Shown: positions 39,392 to 49,443, numbered from the stretch's first letter. The stretch is 64,000 nucleotides of DNA from Muribaculaceae bacterium Isolate-036 (Harlan) (GCA_003833075.1 RIAY01000007.1:64001-128000); one strand, 5' to 3'. Notes: generated by a model not told the origin, from the sequence alone. Numbers and translations: made by a program.

Positions 39392-40891
39392 GTGAAGCTA
39401 CTCAACACATTCCGCCGTTTTTCCGGCTGTCTTCTGGCAGGCGCGGCTACAGTCGCAGTCGTATCCTGTAACGAAAAAACCGAAGATGTGGAGATATACC
39501 TGACTCCATCAAACGTTGCCGTCACTGCCTTCTCACTCAACGAAGACGATGATGTCATGGCAAACCTTGACTCGGTATTTTTCTCCATAGACCTTGCCAA
39601 CGGAGTAATATTCAACGCAGACTCACTCCCCGTAGGCACAAAGATTGACAAACTCGTCACAACAATCAAATATTCGAGCTACGTCACAAAAGCCACCATA
39701 AACATGGAAAACGGCGAGACCCGCACAGGAGAAGTGGATTACCTAAACTCCCCTACGGACTCCATAGACTTTACGGGTAATGTTACCCTTACACTGTCAA
39801 CCGATAACGATCAGCTTTCGCGCACATACCGCATCAAGGTGAATGTGCACAAAGAGAAAACAGACTCTCTTATCTGGGGAGACAAAGCGATTTCCAAACT
39901 TCCGTCAAGGCTTCCCGATCCACGTAACCAGAAGAGCATTGACTTCAACAACAGGGCTGTTTCTCTCATAGAAGAAAACGACGGCACCTATACATTCGCC
40001 ACATCCGACAATCTTTTCGAGTCGACATGGCAGAAAAACGCCGCTACATTCCCGTTCACACCAAATGTCCGCTCTCTATGCGCGACAACATCCAGACTCT
40101 TGCTGCTTGCGACAGATGGCAAGATGTATGAATCCGCCGACGGATCTTCATGGACAGCAACCGGCGAGACATGGACCGCGATGCTTGGCTCATATCTTGA
40201 CACAGCGATAGGCATAAGAAACGGAGCCAACGGAGCGGAATACGCCCAATATCCACAGAAAAACCTGAACGTCTGCGCGATAGATCCGGAGTTCCCGGTA
40301 TCGGGTTATTCAAACTTTGTGATTCTTGAGAATCAGTGGACATCCTCGCCCGTAGGATTTTTCGCAGGAGGAACCTGTGCCGACGGCTCTCTGTCGGATG
40401 CTACCTGGGCTTTTGACGGATATAACTGGATAAAACTTGCAGAAGGAGGAATACCAGCAGTCAAAGGAGCGTCAATAATCCCATATTACGGTTTCCGCTT
40501 CACCTCTTCGACATGGACAAAGACCGAATATCCGGTATGGATGATTGTCGGCGGAACCAAAACCGACGGCACACTCAACAGAACTGTATACATATCATAC
40601 GACAACGGTGTGAACTGGGGACAGGGAAGCGAACTTCTCCAATTGCCCAAAGAGATACCGACAATGACAGAATGCGACAATGTCGTGATGAATGTACGCA
40701 AAAAAGCCCTCCTTTCAGACGCATGGAAGAAAGCCGCGCGCCGCAGCCACAATGTGGAAGTCGACGGCGACAACATATATTGGGATTGCCCGTATATCTA
40801 TCTCATAGGTGGATTCGGTTCCGACGGCAAGCTTTACGACACAGTCTGGCGCGGCGTGATCGCACGTCTCTCCTTCACTCCAATAATCTGA
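39392..40891 (+). CDS. DUF6242 family lipoprotein
   Basis: A protein of about 499 residues starting at GTG 39392, with a lipoprotein signal (AAVVSC type, ending VAVVSC) and a Bacteroidetes DUF6242 arrangement: a Pkd- or Ig-like N-terminal domain with DDVMANLDSVFFSID, then a propeller-like region of repeats such as YESADGSSW and TFATSDNLF. The role is unknown; it lies 4 bp before the DUF6089 gene, so the two may be one unit. A TAAATTTG box lies at 39309-39316. Start choice is uncertain because no ATG is nearby. Confidence 0.8.
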   Translation: MKLLNTFRRFSGCLLAGAATVAVVSCNEKTEDVEIYLTPSNVAVTAFSLNEDDDVMANLDSVFFSIDLANGVIFNADSLPVGTKIDKLVTTIKYSSYVTKATINMENGETRTGEVDYLNSPTDSIDFTGNVTLTLSTDNDQLSRTYRIKVNVHKEKTDSLIWGDKAISKLPSRLPDPRNQKSIDFNNRAVSLIEENDGTYTFATSDNLFESTWQKNAATFPFTPNVRSLCATTSRLLLLATDGKMYESADGSSWTATGETWTAMLGSYLDTAIGIRNGANGAEYAQYPQKNLNVCAIDPEFPVSGYSNFVILENQWTSSPVGFFAGGTCADGSLSDATWAFDGYNWIKLAEGGIPAVKGASIIPYYGFRFTSSTWTKTEYPVWMIVGGTKTDGTLNRTVYISYDNGVNWGQGSELLQLPKEIPTMTECDNVVMNVRKKALLSDAWKKAARRSHNVEVDGDNIYWDCPYIYLIGGFGSDGKLYDTVWRGVIARLSFTPII

Positions 40892-40895
40892 CAGA

Positions 40896-41585
40896 GTGAA
40901 GTCACTTACCGGGATATCAGTCGCGCTCGCTCTGCTCGCCACATTTCTTCCGACGAAGACAATGGCGCAGGAAGATTACCGTTTCGACATCGGGGCGGGA
41001 CTCGGCATGACCGGATACCTCGGTGATGCCAACACGGCAAATCTATGGAGCGAACCGGGATGGGACTTTGAAGCGCTGTTCCGCTATATCGCCAATCCCC
41101 GGTGGGCGTTCAAAACCAATTTCTACGCCGGGAATCTACGCGGTGACTCCTCGAAAATGACAAATGTCTTTCCCGGAGGAGAGACATTCAGTTTCTCCAC
41201 TACTTTCTACGAGTTGGGAGAAATGGTGGAATTTAACTTTTTCAATTACGGCATGGGCGAGACCTACCGCAAATTGAAACGCATATCTCCTTATATTGCT
41301 GCAGGCATCGGAATGACAATATGGAGCATAGATGGCAAAACCGGAGCCGCATTCAATATCCCGCTCGGCGTAGGCTTGAAATACAAGCTTTCGCAACGCT
41401 GGAACATAGGCTTTGAGTTTCTGATGAAAAAGACATTCTCGGATCGCCTTGACGGCGAACAGCTCAAAGACCCCTATGGCATAAAGAGTTCGTTCATGAA
41501 GAATACCGACTGGTATTCTACCATGAGCCTTACGATTAGTTACGAGTTTAGCAAACGTTGCGCAGTGTGCAACTATAAAGACTGA
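40896..41585 (+). CDS. DUF6089 family outer-membrane beta-barrel protein
   Basis: A 229-residue protein with GTG start, signal peptide (SVALALLATFLPTKTMAQ) and an eight-strand type barrel pattern: FDIGAGLGMTGYLGDANTAN, ISPYIAAGIGMTIWS, IPLGVGLKYKLSQRWNIGFE. DUF6089 sits beside uppS-bamA in many Bacteroidetes, as here. A cysteine pair lies at the C-terminus (RCAVCNYKD). Its function is not known. Confidence 0.85.
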   Translation: MKSLTGISVALALLATFLPTKTMAQEDYRFDIGAGLGMTGYLGDANTANLWSEPGWDFEALFRYIANPRWAFKTNFYAGNLRGDSSKMTNVFPGGETFSFSTTFYELGEMVEFNFFNYGMGETYRKLKRISPYIAAGIGMTIWSIDGKTGAAFNIPLGVGLKYKLSQRWNIGFEFLMKKTFSDRLDGEQLKDPYGIKSSFMKNTDWYSTMSLTISYEFSKRCAVCNYKD

Positions 41586-41614
41586 ATATCCCGTGTCAAC
41601 GGGGAACCGACATT

Positions 41615-42376
41615 ATGGAGGAAATAGAGAAGAAACTGAAAATGCTTGACCCTGCGCGTCTTCCCGGACACGTGGCAATCATCATGGACGGAAACGGGCG
41701 TTGGGCGCGCCAGCGTGCAATGGAGCGCAGCGACGGCCACGCAGAAGGCGTGAACAGTGTTAACCGCATAACCCGTTTCTCTTCAGACCTTGGCATCAAA
41801 TATCTGACTCTCTATGCTTTCTCCACCGAAAACTGGAACAGACCGCAGGCTGAAGTGGACACTCTGATGCACCTCATCGGATGGACAATCCGACAGGAGA
41901 CACCTGAACTGAAAGCCAACAACGTGAAGATTCATATTCTCGGAGAAACAGACCGCCTTCCAAAGGAAGTAAGGGAAAGTCTTCTTCAGGGCGTACGCGA
42001 AACCGAGAACTGTACAGGTCTGAACCTCCTGCTATGCCTCAGCTACTCATCGCGATGGGAACTCACACAGGCGGCACGCCGTATCGCAACACAAGTAAAA
42101 AACGGAGAAATCTCCGTTGATGACATCTGTGAGCAGACAATATGCGACACACTCTCCACTGCCTCGATACCTGACCCGGATCTTCTTATACGCACAGGTG
42201 GCGAGCAGCGTATATCCAACTTTCTGCTCTGGCAGATCGCCTACAGCGAACTATATTTCACAGATATTCTCTGGCCTGATTTCGACAACAACGCCTACCT
42301 CGATGCCCTGATCGACTATCAGGGAAGGGAAAGACGCTTCGGAAAGACATCTGACCAAGTGAAATCCTCAATATAA
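41615..42376 (+). CDS. uppS: Isoprenyl transferase (undecaprenyl diphosphate synthase)
   Basis: A 253-residue cis-prenyltransferase making undecaprenyl diphosphate, the lipid carrier for peptidoglycan and O-antigen. Catalytic Asp25 is in IIMDGNGRWA; further motifs are LTLYAFSTENWNRP, LIRTGGEQRISNFLLWQ and the ELYF segment. It is followed by bamA after 20 bp. Confidence 0.97.
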   Translation: MEEIEKKLKMLDPARLPGHVAIIMDGNGRWARQRAMERSDGHAEGVNSVNRITRFSSDLGIKYLTLYAFSTENWNRPQAEVDTLMHLIGWTIRQETPELKANNVKIHILGETDRLPKEVRESLLQGVRETENCTGLNLLLCLSYSSRWELTQAARRIATQVKNGEISVDDICEQTICDTLSTASIPDPDLLIRTGGEQRISNFLLWQIAYSELYFTDILWPDFDNNAYLDALIDYQGRERRFGKTSDQVKSSI

Positions 42377-42423
42377 TTAAACTATAAAAAATTACGATGA
42401 TTTTTCGATTCCTTCGAACATAT

Positions 42424-45078
42424 ATGAAACATCTGAAAAAGACACAAGTAGTTCTTCTGTGCCTCGGCATTTCCGCCGGTGCCAGTGCCCTTGACATCAA
42501 ACCGGCATCAGCCGTCGATACTGTCTTCAATCCCGACATCGTATATTCTCCGATTCCTAAGACTTATGAAATCGCCGACATACGCGTTTCCGGCGTACCC
42601 TCGTCCGATGACTATCTTATCATTGGTTATTCAGGTCTGTCGGTAGGCGACCGAATCGATATTCCCGGCGAAGACATCACCGGAGCCGTAAAAAGATTCT
42701 GGAGACAGGGTCTGTATTCAAAGGTGCAGATCAATGTCGACAAGATCGCAGGTGACAAGGTGTGGCTTGAAATTGCACTTGAGCAGCAGCCCCGCATGTC
42801 GAATATGACATTCACAGGGGTGAAAAGCGGTGAAAAGAAAGACATCGAACAGCGCCTCGGCATGGTGTCGGGTCAACAGCTGACACCCAATATCATCTCG
42901 CAGGCAAAGAAAATCATCGAAGACTATTATGCGAAAAAAGGTTTCAAGAACGCTGCGATAAAAATAACCCAACAGCCTGACCTTTCAAAAGAGAATCATG
43001 TGATTCTCAACGTGGATGTGAATAAAAACAGCAAGGTTAAGGTACACAAGATTTATATCGACGGCAACGAAGTGCTCTCTGACCGCAAGCTCAAGCGGAC
43101 AATGAAAAAGACAAACGAGAACAGCGACCTGCTGAAGCTTTTCAGCCAGAAAAAGTTCGTTGACCGCGATTTTGCCGATGACCGCACAAGAATTATTGAC
43201 AAATATAACGAACTCGGTTATCGCGATGCTAAGATCACGCATGACAGCGTGGCTAAATACGATGACAAATCTGTAGACGTGTTCCTGACTGTTGACGAAG
43301 GAAAGAAATACTATATCAGCGACATAGAATGGGTTGGCAACACAGTCTACCCCACAGAGACCCTTAACGCCTATCTGGGAATGTACCCCGGAGAGACATA
43401 CAACCAGAAGATGCTCAAAAAGCGCCTCAGCGAAGATGAGGACGCAGTGTCGAGCCTTTATACAGACCATGGTTATCTCTTCTCCACCATCATACCGATC
43501 GAAGAACAGGTTCACGGTGACAGCATCGCACTCCAGATGCGCGTCATCGAAGGTCCTCAGGCACGCATCAACAAAGTGATCATCAACGGTAACGACCAGC
43601 TTTACGAGAAAGTCATACGCCGCGAGCTGCGCGTTAGACCAGGCGACCTTTTCTCACGCGCCGAGCTCATGCGTTCAGCCCGTGAGATAGCGGCGAGCGG
43701 ACATTTTGATCCCGAGACAATGGGCATCAACCCGCAGCCCGATGAAGCCAACGGAACAGTAGACATTGTGTTCGACCTTGAATCCAAAGCCAACGACAAG
43801 GTGCAGCTTTCATTCGGCTGGGGACAGACCGGCGTGACAGGACAGGTGGCGCTTTCATTCTCCAACTTCTCGATGAAGAATCTCTTCAACCCCGGAGCAT
43901 ACAAAGGCATCATTCCGCGTGGCGACGGTCAGACATTCTCTATTTCCGCCCAGACCAACGCCAAATACTATCAGAGCTACAACATATCGTTCTTCGATCC
44001 CTGGCTCGGCGGAAACAGACCCAACTCACTCTCAGTCTCGCTTGACTACAGCCGCTCAACCGGTATCAACTCAAGCTTCTACAACGACAACTGGGCAAAC
44101 GCTTTTCAAAATGCGATTTATAACCAGTATACATACAACACCAACTACTCCCAGTATGCCATCCAGGACGCATACGACCCCAACAAAGTGCTCCAGCTCG
44201 CCGGCGTCAGCCTTGGCTTCGGAACACGTCTGAACTGGCCTGACGACTATTTCCAGTTCCAGGCACAGCTCGCCTACCGTTGGTATTACCTGAAGAACTG
44301 GGACTATCTCTACTACATGCGCAACGGCACATCGAACTCTCTCACTCTTGGTCTGACGTTGTCACGCACATCAATAGACAACCCGATTTATACACGCCGC
44401 GGCTCGCAGTTCTCCGTAGACCTGACAATGACTCCTCCGGCATCACTCTTCGGCAAACGCAACTGGGCGAAATTATCTGAAGAGGCAAGTTACAGCAATC
44501 AGGACACTGAGTCTCGTGAAGCAGCACGCAGCAAGCTCTACCGCTGGATCGAATACTGGAAACTTCGCTTCAAGAGCAAGACATTCACTCCACTCACCGA
44601 CCCTGACGGCAAATGGACACTCGTGCTGATGACCCGCGCTGACTTCGGTCTCCTCGGTTCATTCAACAAACACATCAAGACTCCTTTCGAAACTTTCTAC
44701 TTCGGAGGCGACGGCATGACAGGCTCATATACATACGCCACAGAGACTATCTCCATGCGCGGTTACGAGAACGGACAGTTCACACCATCAGGCTACGAGG
44801 GATATGCATACGGCAAATTCACACTTGAACTCCACTTCCCCTTCCTGCTCCAGCCGTCAACCACCATATACGCCATCGCATTCGCCGAAGCCGGCAACGC
44901 CTGGTATGATGTGAAAGACTTCTCACCGTTCAACCTCAAACGCAGTGCCGGTGTCGGAGCCCGCGTATATCTGTCGGTGCTCGGCTACCTCGGCATCGAC
45001 TGGGCATACGGTTTCGACAAGGTATGGGGACAGCGTGGAGGATCACAGATCCACTTTATCCTCGGTCAGGAGTTTTAA
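42424..45078 (+). CDS. bamA: Outer-membrane protein assembly factor BamA
   Basis: An Omp85 protein of 884 residues (from MKHLKKTQVVLLCLG, with a signal peptide) that folds and inserts outer-membrane barrels. The N-terminal half has POTRA domains (SGLSVGDRIDIPGED, LGMYPGETYNQKMLKKRLSE, NQLYEKVIRRELRVRPGDLF); the C-terminal half is a 16-strand barrel ending ILGQEF. An in-frame ATG nine codons upstream is a possible alternative start. Gene order uppS-bamA-ompH-ompH is conserved in the phylum. Confidence 0.96.
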   Translation: MKHLKKTQVVLLCLGISAGASALDIKPASAVDTVFNPDIVYSPIPKTYEIADIRVSGVPSSDDYLIIGYSGLSVGDRIDIPGEDITGAVKRFWRQGLYSKVQINVDKIAGDKVWLEIALEQQPRMSNMTFTGVKSGEKKDIEQRLGMVSGQQLTPNIISQAKKIIEDYYAKKGFKNAAIKITQQPDLSKENHVILNVDVNKNSKVKVHKIYIDGNEVLSDRKLKRTMKKTNENSDLLKLFSQKKFVDRDFADDRTRIIDKYNELGYRDAKITHDSVAKYDDKSVDVFLTVDEGKKYYISDIEWVGNTVYPTETLNAYLGMYPGETYNQKMLKKRLSEDEDAVSSLYTDHGYLFSTIIPIEEQVHGDSIALQMRVIEGPQARINKVIINGNDQLYEKVIRRELRVRPGDLFSRAELMRSAREIAASGHFDPETMGINPQPDEANGTVDIVFDLESKANDKVQLSFGWGQTGVTGQVALSFSNFSMKNLFNPGAYKGIIPRGDGQTFSISAQTNAKYYQSYNISFFDPWLGGNRPNSLSVSLDYSRSTGINSSFYNDNWANAFQNAIYNQYTYNTNYSQYAIQDAYDPNKVLQLAGVSLGFGTRLNWPDDYFQFQAQLAYRWYYLKNWDYLYYMRNGTSNSLTLGLTLSRTSIDNPIYTRRGSQFSVDLTMTPPASLFGKRNWAKLSEEASYSNQDTESREAARSKLYRWIEYWKLRFKSKTFTPLTDPDGKWTLVLMTRADFGLLGSFNKHIKTPFETFYFGGDGMTGSYTYATETISMRGYENGQFTPSGYEGYAYGKFTLELHFPFLLQPSTTIYAIAFAEAGNAWYDVKDFSPFNLKRSAGVGARVYLSVLGYLGIDWAYGFDKVWGQRGGSQIHFILGQEF

Positions 45079-45144
45079 AAAGAGTTAAAGCATTAAACTT
45101 TTGTAAATGCCTTATGTCTTAATTGACAAAAAGATATTGACGGT

Positions 45145-45660
45145 ATGAAAAAGATAATCATCACATTGTGTCTGGCGATTGCAGGAGTTGCAGCCGCATC
45201 CGCCCAGAAGTTCGCACTCGTGGATATGGAATATATCCTGCGTAATGTTCCATCGTATGAAATGGCAAACGAGCAGTTGAACCAGGTTTCGCAACGCTGG
45301 GAAAAGGAAGTCAACGAAGTTTCAAAAGAAGCGGAGACCATGTATAAGAACTATCAGTCCGACATGGTGTTTCTCACCGATGACCAGAAAAAGAAACGTG
45401 AAGAGGCTATCGTTGCAAAAGAGAAAGAAGCGACAGACCTCAGATACAAATATTTCGGTCCGGAGGGTGAACTCTACAAAAAACGTCAGTCGCTGGTACA
45501 GCCGATTCAGGAAGATGTCTACAACGCTGTCAAGGCGGTGGCTGAAGAAAAAGGCTACATGGCAATATTCGACCGGGCTTCCTCACAGAGCATCGTCTTC
45601 GCTTCTCCCCGTATAGATGTGAGCAACGAAGTGCTTGCAAAGCTAGGATATTCCAAATAA
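45145..45660 (+). CDS. OmpH/Skp family periplasmic chaperone (copy 1)
   Basis: A 171-residue Skp-type protein with a signal peptide (ITLCLAIAGVAAASAQ), a core beta strand (KFALVDMEYILRNVPSYE) and a long coiled-coil (residues about 40-120, rich in Lys/Glu/Gln). It carries unfolded outer-membrane proteins to BamA. Paralogous to the next gene and located 66 bp after bamA, which fits the shared pathway. Confidence 0.93.
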   Translation: MKKIIITLCLAIAGVAAASAQKFALVDMEYILRNVPSYEMANEQLNQVSQRWEKEVNEVSKEAETMYKNYQSDMVFLTDDQKKKREEAIVAKEKEATDLRYKYFGPEGELYKKRQSLVQPIQEDVYNAVKAVAEEKGYMAIFDRASSQSIVFASPRIDVSNEVLAKLGYSK

Positions 45661-45672
45661 TCACTGACCGAT

Positions 45673-45703
45673 TTTGCATATTTGGTTAAATTAACTATCT
45701 TTG
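45673..45703 (+). promoter_or_regulatory. Promoter for the second ompH gene
   Basis: TTTG (45673-45676), 19 bp, TATCTTTG (45696-45703), an exact consensus match. The second chaperone gene therefore has its own promoter in addition to any transcription from bamA. Confidence 0.75.
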
Positions 45704-45775
45704 CGTTCAAATAGCCGGAACGGCTGTTGAACCGGTTATCCCGCGAAATAGAAATAACAAATACAAATAATAAAG

Positions 45776-46282
45776 ATGTTAAAGAAAATTTTACTCGCCG
45801 TAGCAGTGGCTATTCCGATGTTTGCCTCTGCACAGACAGTCAAGATCGGTATCGTTGATACCAACGCAGTTTTCCAGGCAATGCCCGAGACAACAGCCGC
45901 TCAGACCAAACTGACTGAAATTCAGAAGAAATATCAGGATGAGTTCACTCGCCTTGAAGACGAATACAAACGCATGGTCGATGAGCTTCAGAAAATGAAA
46001 GAGGATGAGCTTCCCGCAATCCGTGAGCGCAAGACACGCGAGATTTCTGACTATCAGCAGAAGATTCAGAGCTTCATGCAGAGTGCCGATCAGGATATCG
46101 CCCAGCAGCAGCAACAGCTCATGGCTCCTATCGCCACAAAAATGAAAGAAGCAATCGAATCAGTAGGACGTGAGAACTCTTACAGCCTCATTCAGGCATT
46201 CTCACCTGACCAGATTCTTTTCCACGCTTCTCCTGTTGACGACATCACTCCGCTCGTCAAAGCCAAATTAGGACTGAAATAA
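45776..46282 (+). CDS. OmpH/Skp family periplasmic chaperone (copy 2)
   Basis: A 168-residue Skp-type protein: signal peptide (ILLAVAVAIPMFASAQ), beta core (VKIGIVDTNAVFQAMPET) and a coiled-coil tentacle (LTEIQKKYQDEFTRLEDEYK). It has its own promoter and a terminator 20 bp downstream, so it is likely an independent and abundant transcript. Confidence 0.93.
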   Translation: MLKKILLAVAVAIPMFASAQTVKIGIVDTNAVFQAMPETTAAQTKLTEIQKKYQDEFTRLEDEYKRMVDELQKMKEDELPAIRERKTREISDYQQKIQSFMQSADQDIAQQQQQLMAPIATKMKEAIESVGRENSYSLIQAFSPDQILFHASPVDDITPLVKAKLGLK

Positions 46283-46301
46283 GACACATACAAAATAAAA
46301 T

Positions 46302-46337
46302 AAAAGCGAAGTCCGACAGACTTCGCTTTTATTTTCC
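46302..46337 (+). terminator. Terminator after the second ompH gene
   Basis: AAAAGCGAAGTC/GACTTCGCTTTT, a 12-bp perfect stem with loop CGACA, followed by ATTTTCC. Confidence 0.85.
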
Positions 46338-46365
46338 CTTGTCGCAAACATTCACACCTCACGAA

Positions 46366-47196
46366 ATGTATCCAGCCAAACCAGGTCCGATAGGCGTTTT
46401 CGATTCCGGCTACGGAGGTCTGACGATCCTACGGGAAATCAGAAGGAGACTGCCGGATTATGACTATCTCTATCTCGGTGACAACGCACGCGCCCCCTAT
46501 GGCACGCGCAGTTTCGACATTGTATATGAATTCACACGTCAGGCGGTCGAGGAACTGTTCAGCCGAGGATGTCATCTTGTCATACTCGCATGCAACACTG
46601 CATCGGCAAAAGCTCTCCGCACTATCCAGCAGCATGTCCTGCCTATAACCGACCCGGACCGCCGCGTGCTCGGTGTGATCCGCCCTACTGTAGAGATACT
46701 CGGCAAAGTATCGCTAACAAGACATATCGGACTTCTTGCGACACCCGGCACTGTAATGAGCCATTCCTACGCCATGGAAATAGAGAAAATCTATCCCGGA
46801 ATGTGCATAACCGAAAAAGCTTGTCCCATGTGGGTTCCACTCGTCGAGACTGGAGAAGCCGACGGACCGGGAGCCGACTACTTTGTCAAAAAATATGTGG
46901 ATGAGTGCATGACTGCCGACCCGGACATAGACACGCTGATACTCGGTTGCACGCACTATCCGCTGCTACTTGACAAAATCAGACAGTACACACCGCAGAA
47001 TGTCAGAATACTTCCGCAGGGAGAACTCGTGGCGGAAAGTCTCGCCGACTACCTTCGCAGACACCCGGCAATGGAAAGGGAATGCACAAAAGAGGGCTCA
47101 GTTGAGTTTCTGACAACAGAGAGCCCCGATAAATTCGACTCACTCGCAACCCTATTCATGCAGTCGCCTGTCGCTTCATCACGTATAACATTGTGA
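46366..47196 (+). CDS. murI: Glutamate racemase
   Basis: A 276-residue enzyme making D-glutamate for peptidoglycan. The start at ATG 46366 is chosen because an upstream TTG lies on the terminator. Asp13 and Ser14 (GVFDSGYGGLTI), catalytic Cys76 (LACNTASA) and Cys195 (LGCTHYPLL) are present. It is followed by the TPR gene after 21 bp. Confidence 0.96.
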   Translation: MYPAKPGPIGVFDSGYGGLTILREIRRRLPDYDYLYLGDNARAPYGTRSFDIVYEFTRQAVEELFSRGCHLVILACNTASAKALRTIQQHVLPITDPDRRVLGVIRPTVEILGKVSLTRHIGLLATPGTVMSHSYAMEIEKIYPGMCITEKACPMWVPLVETGEADGPGADYFVKKYVDECMTADPDIDTLILGCTHYPLLLDKIRQYTPQNVRILPQGELVAESLADYLRRHPAMERECTKEGSVEFLTTESPDKFDSLATLFMQSPVASSRITL

Positions 47197-47217
47197 CAAT
47201 ACTCAATAAAAGCAGAC

Positions 47218-47487
47218 ATGACACTCGACCAGTTAAAAAAAGAACTCCGCACCGCATCTTATGAAACAGCGGTGGAGACACTGACACAATACATAGCAGA
47301 CAACCCCGACGACGATGAGGCACTCACAGCACGCGGAATGAGACACTGGGGAGCCGGCAAACGATCACTCGCCATAAACGACTACCTCGCCGCCATCGAA
47401 ATCAATCCCTCAGGCAAAGCAAAAGAGGCTCTTCGCGCGGCAACTGAAATACTCGATTACCGCAACAAAGACCTCTATAATCCGTAA
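47218..47487 (+). CDS. Small TPR-like protein
   Basis: An 89-residue soluble protein with TPR-like helices: YETAVETLTQYIADNPDDDE, LTARGMRHWGAGKRSLAIND, YLAAIEINPSGKAKEALRAA. About two repeats, likely a scaffold for protein interaction. The partner is unknown. It ends 9 bp from the convergent cytidylyltransferase gene, with no room for a separate terminator. Confidence 0.75.
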   Translation: MTLDQLKKELRTASYETAVETLTQYIADNPDDDEALTARGMRHWGAGKRSLAINDYLAAIEINPSGKAKEALRAATEILDYRNKDLYNP

Positions 47488-47496
47488 AACGACTTC

Positions 47497-48225
47497 TTAC
47501 TTCTTAAGAAGCTGTTTTAGGCGCCCGCTTTCGACGAGATAGGCGAGATATTCATAATCAAGCGGCTCGTCAAGGTCAAAACAAATGTGATCCATCACAT
47601 AAATGATAGAACGCGGTGTGACCGCACGGGGATTCTCGCAATCAAGAGCCTCACGGCGATATACATATATCGAGCCATTGATGTCATAAACCTTCGGAGA
47701 GCCCTGACGGGTTGTGAATTTACCGTCTATCACCACATGGCAATAACCGTCTTCACTCTCCTCCACCTGATTGAAATAAGGATTTCTGCCGCACGGACTC
47801 ACTGAAAAGATTGTAAGCGCATCATCGTTGGCGGCAATCATCTCCACACACTTCTCTATGTCTTCAAGCGTACGTATCGGGGAAGTGACATCAAGGTCAA
47901 TCACATAATCATATCTCTTGCCGTAATGTTTCTCTGCATAGAGCATGACATCCTTGATTGCCTCCGGTTTTCCGCAGACATCATCGGCAAGAAAATCCGG
48001 TCTCTCGTAATCTGTCGGCACACCAGCTTCGGCACCAACCCTTCTGATATCCTCAGAGTCTGTTGACAACACAATATCCGCCGGATGCTTCCGCACATAC
48101 TCAAGAGCCGCTTCCGCAGTGTAAACAAGCAGAGGCTTACCCCCTATCTCTTTGATATTCTTTCCGGGAATACCTTTTGAACCGCCCCGGGCACATATGG
48201 TTATCAGATAATTAGCTTTCTTCAT
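47497..48225 (-). CDS. Acylneuraminate cytidylyltransferase family protein
   Basis: A 242-residue CMP-sugar synthetase-like enzyme, activating a nonulosonic (sialic-acid-like) sugar with CTP. The nucleotide-binding loop ICARGGSKGIPGKNIKEIGG is intact, followed by LSTDSEDIRRVGAEAGV and DLDVTSPIRTLEDIEKCVEM. The substrate (sialic, pseudaminic, legionaminic or other) cannot be read. It lies 9 bp after the dehydratase gene, implying one operon. Confidence 0.88.
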   Translation of the reverse strand: MKKANYLITICARGGSKGIPGKNIKEIGGKPLLVYTAEAALEYVRKHPADIVLSTDSEDIRRVGAEAGVPTDYERPDFLADDVCGKPEAIKDVMLYAEKHYGKRYDYVIDLDVTSPIRTLEDIEKCVEMIAANDDALTIFSVSPCGRNPYFNQVEESEDGYCHVVIDGKFTTRQGSPKVYDINGSIYVYRREALDCENPRAVTPRSIIYVMDHICFDLDEPLDYEYLAYLVESGRLKQLLKK

Positions 48226-48234
48226 AACAATATT

Positions 48235-49443
48235 CTACATTTTCTGGTCAAGATTCTTCCCTTTCTCTTCATGTTCAAAATTAGGGAGAAATTCTTTTAG
48301 TACCTTTACAATATCCTCTTTTGTGAATCCGGGGTTGTCGAAAATTCCCTCCAGTTCACCGATAAACTCTCTCACCTCGTCCGCACTGCGTCTGCAAGAC
48401 TCGCAAATCACACCGAGCGCGGCGAAACGAGCCATGTCCACGGATTCTCCCTCGACAAAAAACTCCTCGAAATCTTTTTCTCCGGTTGTATCGCTGCGGA
48501 AATATACCACTGGCCATTCTCTGGTATCTTCCGGCATCGTTGCGGCAAAACGCTTTGCCTCCTCATCAGATCCGCATCTCCTCGGCTCATAACCGAGACA
48601 GCGCAGGAAACGGTCGGCGATTGTCGAGAACCGCATCATTTTTTCCTCGCCGAGTTTCGGAAAAAAAACCTCTCCGTTTCTTCCGAGAACGCATGCAAGC
48701 AGACAGATCTGTCCGCTCTCCTCAGGTGAAACAAAATAACGCAACACATCCTCCGGCGCCGCTATCGGCTGCCTTTTCATCACTCTCTCCACAAAACCGG
48801 CGGGCAAAGAGCCGTTAGAGAAAGCAACATTCGCAAAACGCGCTGTAGTAACCTTGAATCTGTCGGCATATGCCATGATCAGATCCTCCATTATCCGCTT
48901 GCTCGCACCCATTATATTGACAGGATTGGCGGCCTTGTCGGTCGAGACACAGAAGAAATGTCGCGGAGGTCTGGAAGCGAGAAGTTCAAGCAATCCCGCC
49001 GCCTTCACCACATTGTTCTCAAGCAATGCCTGCACCGAATTTCTGTCTTTTTCCGAACGCACGTGCTTATGCGCCGAGAAATTGGCGACAATATCGAACC
49101 CTCCTTCCTCACGGAATATCCTACGGAATACCTTTGAATCGAAATCCATGGTATATGTGACAAAATCGCCGGGCACATACATACCTTCGGTAGAACGCAG
49201 GTCACGCGTCAGTTCCGCAAGTCCGTTCTCGTTAAGATCCACCACAACGAGCTTCGACGGTCTGAAAGGGAGCAACGCTCTTATAAAAGAGGAACCGATC
49301 GAACCGGCGCCACCGATCACAAGCACTCTCTTTCCGCATATCTCACGCGAAAGCACGTCACGGTTGGCATCAATATCGTCAATAAACATCGAACGTGGAC
49401 GCTCCGTCACACATTCGGCAATAAACTTATCTAAATTCAGCAT
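48235..49443 (-). CDS. UDP-N-acetylglucosamine 4,6-dehydratase-like protein (CapD/Polysacc_synt_2)
   Basis: A 402-residue soluble extended short-chain dehydrogenase. The nucleotide-binding motif is GGAGSIGSS at residues 44-52. The catalytic segment STDKAANPVNIMGASKR (167-183) keeps Lys182 but has Met in place of the usual Tyr, as in the WbpM/PglF-like group of 4,6-dehydratases. It lacks the N-terminal membrane segments of WbpM. The pair with the cytidylyltransferase suggests supply of a modified sugar for a surface glycan; no other genes of the pathway are next to it. Confidence 0.85.
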   Translation of the reverse strand: MLNLDKFIAECVTERPRSMFIDDIDANRDVLSREICGKRVLVIGGAGSIGSSFIRALLPFRPSKLVVVDLNENGLAELTRDLRSTEGMYVPGDFVTYTMDFDSKVFRRIFREEGGFDIVANFSAHKHVRSEKDRNSVQALLENNVVKAAGLLELLASRPPRHFFCVSTDKAANPVNIMGASKRIMEDLIMAYADRFKVTTARFANVAFSNGSLPAGFVERVMKRQPIAAPEDVLRYFVSPEESGQICLLACVLGRNGEVFFPKLGEEKMMRFSTIADRFLRCLGYEPRRCGSDEEAKRFAATMPEDTREWPVVYFRSDTTGEKDFEEFFVEGESVDMARFAALGVICESCRRSADEVREFIGELEGIFDNPGFTKEDIVKVLKEFLPNFEHEEKGKNLDQKM

